Assembly: GCA_004154925.1 (NCBI GenBank)
Contig: QJNS01000085.1
Span: 124,001 to 188,000 of the forward strand
Source of the DNA: Monosporascus cannonballus
Taxonomy: Eukaryota > Ascomycota > Sordariomycetes > Xylariales
DNA length: 64,000 nt
Direction of reading: 5' to 3'
Under the pieces are notes generated by a model. It saw only the letters and a list, made by a program, of their open reading frames with translations, searched no databases and was not told where the DNA came from. The translations under genes and the position numbers were made by a program. Numbering within the stretch: position 1 is the stretch's first letter; every line of letters starts with the position of its first letter. Below are positions 40,968 through 50,551 of the stretch, piece by piece.

Positions 40968-43071
40968 ATGTATTCAGATCAGCAGCGATCGGTGGAAATG
41001 AGGGCGCATTGGAAGTCGTTGCTTGCAATGACTCTAGCGTCCCTGAGTTCGTTTCAGTATGGGCTAGATTTCGGAATCATTGGCGGCCTCCAAGCCATGG
41101 TTCCTTTCTTGCAGGTAAGGAGCGTACTGGCCCTCGCGTACGGCTTACTCACGGGGCGGATTTGAAGGTGTACGGATACGAGGACCCTACAGTCCCTCTT
41201 GGCTATAACATCTCGTCGGAGCGACAACAGCTCATCAGCGAGCTGATGGTGCTTGGCTCATTTATATCGTCTTCGTCCGCTGGGTTTTCTGCTTTGTATA
41301 TCGGGCGCAAACCGTCCTTGTGGTTGGCATGCGTGTTAGTGTTTGTCTCGACAGCTGTTATGCAGACGACAACCAGCATCGGAGCTTTATATGCTGGGAG
41401 AACGATTCTTGGACTTGGTAACGTTAGTATTCCATTTACTTCGGCTCGTCTATATTCGGTTGGAAGGAAAATCCTGATTTGCTAATGTGATGTAATCAGG
41501 GGTTGTTGATGACCCATGGTCAACTTTATATTCAGGTAGGTAATACTTGATCTTTTTACCTTGCAACAAGCTCACAAGTCTCTGCAGGAAACTCTCCCTG
41601 GTCGCTATAGGGGCTTAGGCATATCCCTATTCACATACTGGATCACAGTTGGTTAGTAATCCTGTTCAGCTTCGGCTTCCTCCATACTCATTAACCGGTA
41701 GGATCTCTGATTGGCACGGTTGTTGATAACTTCGCCGCGAAAATCCCCACCGAGGTGCTTACATCATCCCCCTGGGAATGATTCATATCGTGCCCGGTAT
41801 CCTAGCCATTGGCCTTTTCTTCATACCCGAGTCACCTCGATGGTTAGCAGCCAATGGTCAGCTACAAAAGGCCGAGCGCTCCCTACGATGGCTGCGACCG
41901 CAGGAGTGGTCTGTCGGTGAAGAGCTAGGCGAGATGAATGCGGCTCTAAACGCTGAGAGGCAACTTCAGGCGAAGGTCGGCTATTCCGAACTATTCAGGA
42001 ACCCGATAGACCGGCGGAGGACGACTGTTGCTGTGCTTACATTGACTACCCAAGCTGCATCAGGTGCCATGTTCGTTATCGGTCAGTGTACGCACCATCT
42101 ATAGGTGCCGTGGTGTTGCTGACGCGATTTTAGCATATGGCACTTACTTCTTCGAAATGGCCAACGTAGGCAATGCATTTGAAAACGCTTGCATATTAAC
42201 TGGAGTTGGCGTCGCTGCTCTGCTGGCCAATAGCTTCATCATAACAAGATACGGCCGCCGGCGGCGTCTTATGATTACGGGCCTTCTATTATGCGGTTTA
42301 ATGCAGCTAATCATGGCTATAGTCTATACCATGGAGCCGGGGACTCAGAGGTCAGGCAAGATACTGGTGGGATTGAGCGCTATCTACATTGTTGCATACA
42401 ATGGATTCATCGCACCGTACGCGTGGGTTTCTGGTGGCGAACTTCCGTCGTGAGTCTAAGAATGACCCTGTTGAGGAACCGTTGCTAACATAGTTTCTCA
42501 AGACAACGTTTGCGCTCACGTATGTTATCCCTTAATGGCCTCCCCCCCCGGGGGGGCGACTTCGGGCCGTTAATTACAGTAGCTCGAAGACTTGTGTTCT
42601 TGTACAGCCTCTTGAATATTACTCCGCAATCAACTGACAACGGCTTTGATTCTAGATACCTTCGGTTTAGCAGCCGTTATTGGATTCGTTGGCGCGGTAA
42701 GTATTCTTAGTTACTAGCCACAGGCGGAACTGACTGTTGTAGTGGCTCACGACGTTCACTGCGCCATACTTCATCAACCCCGAGGCACTGAACTGGGGCC
42801 CGAAATATGGCTATATCTGGGCACCCTCCTGCGTCATTGCGGCCCTTTGGATTTACTTCTTCCTTCCAGAAGTTAAGGGTCGTACCCTCGAGGAGATAGA
42901 CGAGATGGTAAGTGCCTATCCATTGGCCGCCTTCAGTGCGGTGCATTGTTGACTGACTGTGGTCAACAGCTCGAGGCTCGCGTACCCGCCCGAAAGTTTG
43001 CTACTTATCGTTGCACCGGACAACATGCTGTTGTAGAGAAGATTGAGACAGAGCATTGTGAGAAAGCCTAG
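40968..43071 (+). pseudogene. MFS sugar-porter-type transporter with one frameshift
   Basis: Ten exons can be read: 40968-41114, 41168-41422, 41500-41535, 41588-41651, 41702-42081, 42134-42449, 42503-42519, 42656-42696, 42743-42907 and 42970-43071. All junctions are GT-AG and phases agree except inside exon 5. There one G is missing at about 41751-41756, so KIPTE is out of frame with GAYIIPLG. With that base the protein would be about 507 residues, normal for the sugar porter family. Diagnostic segments are SSFQYGLDFGIIGG in TM1, GRTILGLGN, PESPRWL, RYGRRRR and PEVKGRTLEEIDEM. It would be a plasma-membrane permease of the alpha-glucoside/hexose type, substrate unknown. It converges on the monooxygenase gene. 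A sequencing error could mimic the frameshift. Confidence 0.85.
42520..42655 (+). other. Unusually long MFS intron 7 with a C8G7 run
   Basis: 136-bp intron (GTATGT...TTCTAG) in a gene whose other introns are 46-77 bp. It contains CCCCCCCCGGGGGGG at about 42543-42557. The exon phases join RLRS to HTFGLAAV, the expected sugar-porter sequence, so the intron call is firm. Confidence 0.75.
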
Positions 43072-43420
43072 GGACTATCTCCTGGCTTCCCCCACATGTT
43101 AGGTATGCAATGATTGAATGCTCGTGTCATGTTTTAATTCGATTGATGGGATTGATGGGCCGGTCGCAGTGGTAAATTGAATGCGTAGTAAGGTGGCTTG
43201 TTACTATATAGCTGAATATTCAAAGGAGAGCAGGTTTGAAACGGGATCATGTGTGTGATATTTTGGGGGAGCAGTCGGTACGTGCAGAATGCATTAGAAA
43301 GGCTTCCGATTGGAAGCATATTTAAATAGAAGGAATTAATTGACAAGGCGCGAAGTCTACGGTCGGGAATATTTACTCTAGGAGTAGGCTATGCGCCCCT
43401 TCTCTCCCACCCCCCCACGC
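43072..43420. other. Convergent 3' region between MFS gene and monooxygenase
   Basis: 349 bp shared by the two 3' ends. No gene is seen, only AT-richer stretches suited to termination signals. Confidence 0.4.
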
Positions 43421-44911
43421 TCATACCTTAACCGCATCACCCGAAGCAATCAAACCGGCTGCCACCTCATCATATACCTCTTCGGCGTGCTTCTCCGCAT
43501 CGAAATCGAAAATCCAAGACTGTCTTGGAAACTTGACGAGATCCGGGTTCTCCTTGACTTTCGTCCAATTCGTCTTGTGCCACATGTCGCGGGTAGACTC
43601 ACCGGTCTTCTGGGTCTCTCGTACGCGATCATATCGGATCTTCTCATGTGCTCGCACCGCAGTGGGGACGTTATCCTTTCCTCCTTTCCGAAGGCATACA
43701 GCAATAGTGACACCGTCCTCAAGCGCCTGAGTGGCGCCCTGGGCGCTCGTAGGCAGGAAAGGGTGCGCCGAGTCACCCACAAGAAGGATTCTCCCTTTGG
43801 GGCTAACCCATGTCGGCAACGGATCTCGGTACACCAGCTTCCAGTCAACGAGTTTGTCTTCGGGCGTCTTCGAAACGATCCGAGTGCACATTGGGTCCCA
43901 GTCCTTGATGGTCTCCAAGACCTCGGAGAGCTGACCAGGGAAGCTCCAAGATTCGTCGATGTCATGCTCGTCCGGATGAGTGAGGACCCAGCAGCAGTCG
44001 GATCCGTTCTTGATGGTGCTGAACAGGAAATGCATGTCGGGTCCGATCCAGCCATTAAATGTGTCACCGTTGTTGCAGAAGTGGGCGGTTTCTGGATCTG
44101 CAAGCATGTCCTTGTTTGAAAACCTGGTGTTGTTAGATCAGTCCCCACAAACCAGGGCGTTATACCTAGGTTAAAGGGAAGGGGATGCCTTACCATGCTC
44201 TCCAAACTGCATAACCGCTGCTCTTGGGCTTGTCCTCGTAGCCTAGCACTGATTTTCGTGCTTTGGAGCGCACCCCGTCCGCGGCGAGGACTACATCGGC
44301 GGCGACCTTCACGGATCGTTAGCTATAGAGTCTTGAGGAAATCGAATGGCCCCACCTTTTCGCCGCTCTCAAGAACAATCCCAGACTGTTCACCATCCTC
44401 AAAGTACGTTTGTATCTTGCGTCCAAGATGAATTGGTATCCCTAGCTCGTCCCTAGCGTAGTGAAACACAACGGAGTGTAGCTCGCCCCTATGTCCGTTG
44501 AAGTTCGGTGCATCCACCGCGTACTCAGGGGTCGGCTGGTTCACTACTATCTCGCCCGTGTCGTATTTATGTATGTTGAAGCCATACTTCCTCAGGTCGA
44601 TGCTCAGGGCGCGCATACGACGTGCGATCTCGCCATCCGACCATCGGTAGAAGATGCGGCCTGCATTGGGTCCGAAGGATATAATATCGCCGAGCTCCTT
44701 CAGCTCCGCAAATGATTCATATATCTCGACATCATGGCCTTGGCGATGACACTCTATCGCAGCACCGAGACCACCGAATCCTATAGTCAGAGTATGTTAG
44801 CCTCTTGTAACCCTGACGTTCAGCGTTGCGTAGGTACATGCCCGCGCCCACAATAATAACTTGAATGCCAGTTCCCGTCTTGTGTCCATTAGTAACGCCA
44901 TTGGTCGCCAT
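43421..44911 (-). CDS. FAD-dependent monooxygenase, salicylate-hydroxylase-like
   Basis: Four exons on the minus strand: 44911-44842, 44780-44356, 44306-44194 and 44123-43421, giving 436 aa without internal stops. Class A flavoprotein monooxygenase: the N-terminal dinucleotide motif VGAGFGGLGAAIE (GxGxxG) is split by intron 1. LAADGVRSKAR is the central DG motif, and GDSAHPFLPTSAQGATQALEDG is the FAD-ribityl GD motif near residue 320. Such enzymes hydroxylate aromatic rings with NAD(P)H and O2, usually in the cytosol; the substrate is not predictable here. Intron 1 uses a GC donor (GCATGT) and intron 2 a weak GTGGGG donor with a GCTAACGA branch site. The start MATNGVTNGH was preferred over an ATG eight codons upstream. 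It is transcribed divergently from the SDR at 45563. Confidence 0.87.
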
Positions 44912-45562
44912 TTTCACAGGAGAGCAACAGATCATAGGTTGTTTTGAGAGCGCAATTCCTTTGTGCTTTCAGTAGTGTCTCGGAAGCTCAAAATGGATAA
45001 GTCATTGGATGTGACAGTGAAAATATCCAATGAGTTGAGTAGCGACCAATCGCATGTTAATGATGGGATCCTGTCAATACGCTGGCGGTATACCTTTTTG
45101 GTACGGGATCGCGTTCTCCTTCCGGTCAATTCATGCAGGGAGCGGGGTATTCAGATGCCCATGCGGAGAGGTAGGTAGCATCAGAAGTATTCATGTTTCA
45201 GTGACTATAGCCGAGAGCCATAATGCTTCACTTGCCCCGGACCATCATTGGTGGGTGTCAACTACAGGTAATCTAGAGCGACTAAGCACAGCAGATCTCC
45301 CACCGCGTGACCCCCGAAGGACGATTACGGATGACCACGTGGTTGTTACGCTATCTCTCTCGGAGTCCATGGGATAGACTGCCATGCAATCTTGCGCCAG
45401 TGCGATATAGCGCACTTAGGGAAAGTTCTGCTTTTCTGGTGCGCTCACTGTTACGACGTTGTGGGGGGTGCACAGTATACTTCGTATGCAAGATATCTCT
45501 GACTTCGGGGCTCGATCTCAGACCACTACAGAGTTGTACCACTCCAACACCTTGCCCTGTAG
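44912..45562. promoter_or_regulatory. Divergent promoter region of the monooxygenase and SDR genes
   Basis: 651 bp between two start codons facing away from each other. It contains an inverted pair CATTGGAT (45003-45010) and ATCCAATG (45025-45032), which puts CCAAT boxes on both strands, plus a third CCAAT at about 45045-45049. CCAAT boxes bind the fungal HAP/CBC complex. Shared control of both genes is inference. Confidence 0.5.
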
Positions 45563-46746
45563 ATGACGTCAAATCAGGGGTGGGGGGAGAGGACGTCGGG
45601 GTTGGAGGTTGCAAAGGCCTTCGCGAAGCAAATTAAAGGGAGGAATGGTGACTATCGGCGCAGGAACGTGGGCAATTACATGCACTGACGAGCCTTCCTT
45701 AGTTCTGATCACGGGCGTCGCGCCTCAGGGCGTTGGCGAAGGGACCGCCGTAGCGTTCGCTTCCCAGCGACCGAAGAACCTACTGCTAGTTTCGAGAACT
45801 CCGGAGAAGATTGAGGCTGTCGCTTCTTCCATCAGAGCTCAATACCCGACAGTTAGGGTGAAGGTTATCATAATGGACTTGGCGTCTCAAGCATCTATCC
45901 GTAAGGCTGCGGCGGCCGTTGCCGAAGAAATAGACACCCTCGGTATACTCATAAACAATGCTGGGGCGACGTACCATCACCGTCAGTGGACGGCAGAAGG
46001 GATCGAGATCCAGTTCGGAGCAAATCACATTGGACCTTTCTTATTCACAAAGCTTCTATTCCCGTTGTTACAGGCAGCCGCTAGAAGTTCACCTCCCAGG
46101 TCTACCCGCATTATCAATCTCTCTAGTAATGGACATAGGTTATCGCCGGTTCGTTTTCACGACTACAACTTTGAGGGGAAAGAAATGCCCGAAGAAGAAC
46201 GCCCGTTCCCCAACCTGCGGCCGGCTTTTGCCAAAGTCCACGATGACGGCTACATGCCCACCATTGCCTATGCGCAGAGCAAGACAGCTAATGTACTATT
46301 TACGGTATATCTGCAAAAGCACTTGAGGTCCAGAGGTATTGCATCTTACGCTGTCCATCCGGGGTGTAAGTGCTTCCGCCTTCGCAAAAGTACCGTTATA
46401 CATGAGACTAATTGCTCGCTATTTAGCTGTCATTACTCATCTAGGCCGCCAACATGATGAAGAGACGGCCAACGCAATTTCGAAAGTCTCGGACTATTGG
46501 AAGACCATCGACGAAGGTGCAGCTACGAGTCTGGTGGCTGCTCTAGACCCGAAGCTGTCTGGTAAGATCTTCTGGTACCCGTTCGTAGAGAGGGGCTGAC
46601 ATCTTGCTGTGCTAGAATGCCGAGGGCTCTACATGTCCAATTGCCAGTTCAGCGACGCCGCAGACTTTGCTAAGGATTATGAAATAGCGAAGCGCCTTTG
46701 GCATCTGAGCGAAGAATTAATTGGAGGGAAGTTTACTATCGAGTGA
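45563..46746 (+). CDS. Short-chain dehydrogenase/reductase (classical SDR type)
   Basis: Four exons: 45563-45647, 45703-46365, 46427-46561 and 46616-46746. The frame is open for 337 aa and all introns are GT-AG (55, 61 and 54 bp). The Rossmann nucleotide site reads ITGVAPQGVGEG (TGxxxGxG) at about residues 32-43. LINNAGATY is the NNAG motif, INLSSNGH carries the catalytic serine and YAQSK is the catalytic YxxxK. The C-terminal HPGSVITHLGR and FAKDYEIAKRLW segments match the WW-oxidoreductase/retinol-dehydrogenase-like fungal SDRs. The start MTSNQGWGE was chosen because KAFAKQIKGRN|VLITG then joins correctly across intron 1. It oxidises or reduces an unknown alcohol or ketone with NAD(P). It may act with the adjacent monooxygenase, but this is only inferred. 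Confidence 0.88.
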
Positions 46747-47387
46747 GAGACGATGATCGGCTTGTCATTCTTGGATTCTTCCAATAATTTGCTAGATATC
46801 ACGAAGATATCATTTGCTTATCTCGCCAGTTTGGGGTCCGAATATACTTGCATGCCATAACTTATGGTCACATTCTTTACCCCTTAATCTGAAGTATCTC
46901 TGAGCGATTGTTTTAAGAGAAAAAGGGGCATCTCTTAGTATGGAGACCAGTATATTTTGGTCTATTGGCAGTATTCCTCCTCCCCATTGACAGGGGGGCG
47001 ACAGCATACTGTACAGCTTGCTCAGGCTACCCCAGCTTGTGGCTCCGAGAATGAGAAGGGATAATTCGATGGACCTTGAGTCTGGAAACTTCGGCTTACA
47101 TGAACACATGACATGATACGCCAAGAGATGTAAGAGATCGATTCTCTTATCTGACGTCAGGTAGATTGTCATTGAGAATTGCATTGAGTAAGGGATAACC
47201 AAACTATTGTGCAATTAAAATGTCGGGGCTTGGCGCATAGGTGTGAATGTGTGTGTTATATGTACGTGGCTAACCCCTTAATGTGCTTGACACGACCCAG
47301 TCACTTGTAAGAGTCATTTCTTTCCTTCCAATATATTCTTACCCTGAAAGATTGTCCAACTCCAATCTCGTCTGTCGCGGGACAACT
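46747..47387. other. Intergenic between the two SDR loci
   Basis: No gene supported. The minus-strand open frame at 46810-47214 has no recognisable domain, atypical composition and no homologue I can recall. Confidence 0.5.
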
Positions 47388-48236
47388 ATGACAGCGAGAA
47401 AGAACGTTCTTCTCACCGCCTGTGGTACAGGCGGCATAGTCGAGGCATTGGTCCGCGAGTTTCAGTGTCGCGGTCTCCATGTCTTCGCTACGGCGCGCTC
47501 ACAGTCCAAGATGAGTTCACGCGCGGAACTCCGGGACGCGACGTTCCTATCCCAGATCTCACTTCTAGTGAGTCGACCGCAGCATGAGTCGATCGCAGCA
47601 GCAGTCGCCGCCGTCAGCAAGGAGACCAGTGGAACCCTTGACTAGATCGCAATAACTCCGGCCAGCAATTCGTCATGCAGGTGCTTGATTTCGACCTGGT
47701 GCGTGCTAGGAGCGTTATTCGAAGTTAACACCTGGCGCATGTTCGCAGTGGTCTAGTCCTTCACACCGCTCGTTATTGCGCCAAAAGGGTGTATTGTCAA
47801 GGTGTCTTCTCTAAACGCCCTGGTTCGGTTACCCTACAAAGGCAAGCCGACATGCAGGCACCAGGCAGTCGTCCACATTAACCCTCGCGGTTTTCTAGCG
47901 GTTTATTGGGCCACGAAGCTAACCACCCATAACCTCAGCGAAGGTCTTCGCCTTGACCTAAAACCGTTGGATGTCAGGGTCGCCAGCCTTCTGACTGGAG
48001 CGGTAGAGACCAACATATTTCAAATGCACCGCAGCTCTACGGGTATCCGAGGGCTCAATTTACAAGCTAGTTAGAAATGAAATAAAAGACTGGGCGACCT
48101 TACTGATCAGCTTGGCAGACGTGAGGATTTCACCTGCTCCCTTGCTAGCCAACTATTGAACGGCGCCAACGGCGAAGTCTACTGTGATAACATGTCGACG
48201 TTTCTCGGGGTGGCAGCTGCCTTGCTCCTTACTTAG
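47388..48236 (+). pseudogene. Ayr1-like SDR (1-acyl-DHAP reductase family), decayed
   Basis: Begins MTARKNVLLTACGTGGI, where the glycine-rich nucleotide site is already altered, and continues GLHVFATARSQSKM. The first frame stops at TAG 47643-47645. The expected NNSGQQFVMQVLDFDL segment is in another frame, and EVNTW.MFAVV is in a third, followed by TAG where Gln is expected. A fourth run carries KVSSLNALV, YWATK at the YxxxK site and VASLLTGAVETN. A last segment reads LLNGANGEVYCDN and ends at 48234-48236. At least three frameshifts and two nonsense codons make it nonfunctional. The family reduces 1-acyl-dihydroxyacetone phosphate in lipid droplets and ER. Little RIP is visible, so ordinary decay is likely. 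Confidence 0.82.
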
Positions 48237-48962
48237 ATTATAGCGAGCGCCTTGCCTACACCTTCCAATGCTATGGACGTTCTCTAATGGAGCCATATAG
48301 GACCGCCTTGTTCTGGGCTGGGACGGGGCTGGAAGGTCCCTTTTAAGTGGCGCTGAACATAATTTAAGCCGCTGCGTGAGGATATCGCCCAGTCTGGGAA
48401 ACTATAGTACAAACGGAAAGCTCTCTTCGGTAATTGCCAAATGCTAGCCAGAAATACTAACCTAATACAAGACCTTCTGGCCTCCCACATCACTCCTATA
48501 AAACGCACAAAAAATACATGTGCAAATAAAGAATTCGATCTTCGTATATGGTTATATTGGTAGACTTCAGGGGATGCTTGGGTTTTCGTGTATGGGTTGC
48601 CGCGTAGCGTAGAAACGCTGCACTATACTCGATAGAGTTTTAAGGAATAGGCCACGAGCAAGGGCGTCCAGTCCATCATGCCTACCGAGTGCCCGCCCTA
48701 GGGATTCATGAATGAACCCGTTTGAGTTTGGTCAAAACGGCTTTCGATGAAGAAGACTCTCGATGTTGCCTAGGCTACCTCCCCTGGGTTTTGTTGCTCC
48801 GGTTCCTTTTGTATTCTAGGAGTTTCGCTATGATCCATATGGCTTTCTTCTAAACTCCCCACTAAATGCGCCTTCGGAACTGTGTTATTGGTCTGTCATA
48901 TTGCGATACTATCGATCAACAGCGTACCATCACAGGGGGATTTCGGTCACCTGGGGCCCCTA
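48237..48962. other. Intergenic, no gene seen
   Basis: Ordinary GC, several short open frames on both strands, none recognisable. Confidence 0.5.
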
Positions 48963-49380
48963 TGTTACAGGAACCAGGGTTCCTGCCTCCAAGAAACCTA
49001 CCTTTGAGGCCTAGCGCGGACCTGTCACGGCTAAACTCCGGACAGGGAAGCTTGGCTTGTTCCGTGATCTAAGTGATTTAAGTAATTTAACCAAATCACA
49101 TAGATCATATAGATCCACGATACACTTACTTTGGGAGTTGGGATATATAATAAATCGGTCTTTTATATAAATAGCACCTACTTAGTTTCGTTCCTTAGTT
49201 ATTAATCTAAGCTTTTAATCTAAAGGCAACCGTACCGTTCTCTGATTAAGGGAAAAGTCTTTAAATCTCTTTAACGAATAGACCACTAAATTATTTCTCG
49301 CCTTATTGTTACTTGCAAATCAAGACCCCATTTCGGATACTGCTCATACCTCCAGGTGGATGTATGACAGGTTCGTTACA
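48963..49380 (+). repeat. Solo LTR of family A in the gene island, nearly RIP-free
   Basis: 418 bp from TGTTACAGGAACC to GGTTCGTTACA, with a perfect TSD CCCTA at 48958-48962 and 49381-49385. It is the reverse complement of the LTR orientation in E1, E4, E5 and E7. It keeps CA and TG dinucleotides that are TA in those copies, so it gives close to the original family-A LTR sequence. Confidence 0.93.
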
Positions 49381-49385
49381 CCCTA

Positions 49386-50080
49386 TCACTAGCACAAAGT
49401 GATATGAGAAAGAAAACCAACAACGTTGCCGAACTGGATATCGTTTTAAAGTGGTATATTTAAGGACTAAGCCTTACCCTTCATAACTGTATGCCTACTA
49501 TTCTGACTCCGACTCAGAGTCTCTGAGTCGCTGAGCGGATACGCCCCCTTTCCCCCGTAGTAATCCCCGTCAGTAGATACGTATCTTTTCCCGCCCGATA
49601 AATTTTTAACAAAGAGAATTAAGCTTTGCTCTCTATGCTAGATAGTTGGCACTTAATCACTGGTGGTTCGTAGTCTAACCAGTGATCACCCGACTTCATC
49701 GGAGATTGTTTGGGAAACCCTGCCTGGGGGGCTGGTTTACATTCATATTATTCCGGATAGCTGTGGATAGATAGCAACTTTTACTTACTCTACGGAGATG
49801 GTAAATGGAGTGGATTAGGTTGCTTAGACCTCTGTATTTAGGTGTCGGTCCCCGGACACGTGTCCAATGCGCCATTCTTGGGCAGGGTGAGTGGCAAGGG
49901 TAATTATTATTTAAAGAGCTGGGCCCGGCATCTCGTTCCTTCTCGACTTGAAGGTCTTTTAAATCGCAAATGTCCTGACAATACGGGCTGTGCGACCATA
50001 TTTCACTCAAGAAACCATATATATAGCGACCTTTCCATACCTATCTTCCCATCATATATCAGCCACCTATCCTGCTGGCC
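49386..50080. promoter_or_regulatory. Upstream region of the secreted-protein gene
   Basis: Holds a palindrome GACTCAGAGTCTCTGAGTC (49511-49529) and, 56 bp before the start codon, a TATATATA box (50018-50025). No gene is seen. Confidence 0.5.
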
Positions 50081-50551
50081 ATGCATCTTATCACCTCGGT
50101 CGGTGTGGTACTGGCTGCGATTGGCCCTGCCCGAGCATTATCACACGAGAACTTCACGCCTGTGTCGGGCTCAACGACCATGACTACCAGCGCACCCATC
50201 TTCAATTTGAACAGGACGGCCCTCTACCTGACGCCTGACACCGATACCACCGCCGCCAGTGACTTCAAGGTTTCCTATAACGAGGACCAAAAGGTGCCGA
50301 TTGACGAGCTACCTCCATGCTACTACGAATGCATGGTCGAGAATTGCTGCAATATGATGATTGGAGGACCCGGGGATGTCCGCGACCTAACCATCAATGA
50401 ATTCTGCGAGACTAAGTGGTTTTATGTCGAAAATTGGATATTTGACAGGCTTCAGGACTGCGTTGGTGAGAAATGCAGAGGGTGTCGTCCACAATGCGGA
50501 GAGGAGTCGAATCATTGGATGAAGCGGGTTTGTGGCCGAGGACCAGGTTGA
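50081..50551 (+). CDS. Small secreted cysteine-rich protein, candidate effector
   Basis: Single exon, 156 aa. The N-terminus MHLITSVGVVLAAIGPARALS looks like a signal peptide with cleavage near residue 19-21. A Ser/Thr-rich linker with an NRT glycosylation site follows. The C-terminal half contains ten cysteines: four in CYYECMVENCC, one in NEFCETKW, four in DCVGEKCRGCRPQC and one in RVCGRG. The paired WFYVENW...LQDC and C..CRPQCG spacing recalls a poorly described fungal secreted family, but I cannot name it. It is not a clear CFEM domain. A TATA box lies 56-63 bp upstream. Function unknown; the short length, even cysteine count and transposon-rich setting are those of plant- or insect-interaction effectors. 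That role is inference. Confidence 0.8.
   Translation: MHLITSVGVVLAAIGPARALSHENFTPVSGSTTMTTSAPIFNLNRTALYLTPDTDTTAASDFKVSYNEDQKVPIDELPPCYYECMVENCCNMMIGGPGDVRDLTINEFCETKWFYVENWIFDRLQDCVGEKCRGCRPQCGEESNHWMKRVCGRGPG

Noticed and set aside
43391..44205. Long plus-strand frame of 242 codons and a second minus frame of 251 codons over the monooxygenase
   Set aside because: Shadow frames of the coding exons. Only the frame with GDSAHPF and DGVRS motifs fits a known family.
44307..44355. Premature stop (KTL then TAG) in the monooxygenase
   Set aside because: The stop lies within a 49-bp segment with GT...AG ends and a GCTAAC branch site. Removing it joins GEK to VAADVVLAADG, so it is taken as an intron, not a nonsense mutation.
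46810..47214. 134-codon minus-strand frame
   Set aside because: No domain, no intron/exon logic, no conserved pattern that I can see; most likely chance.
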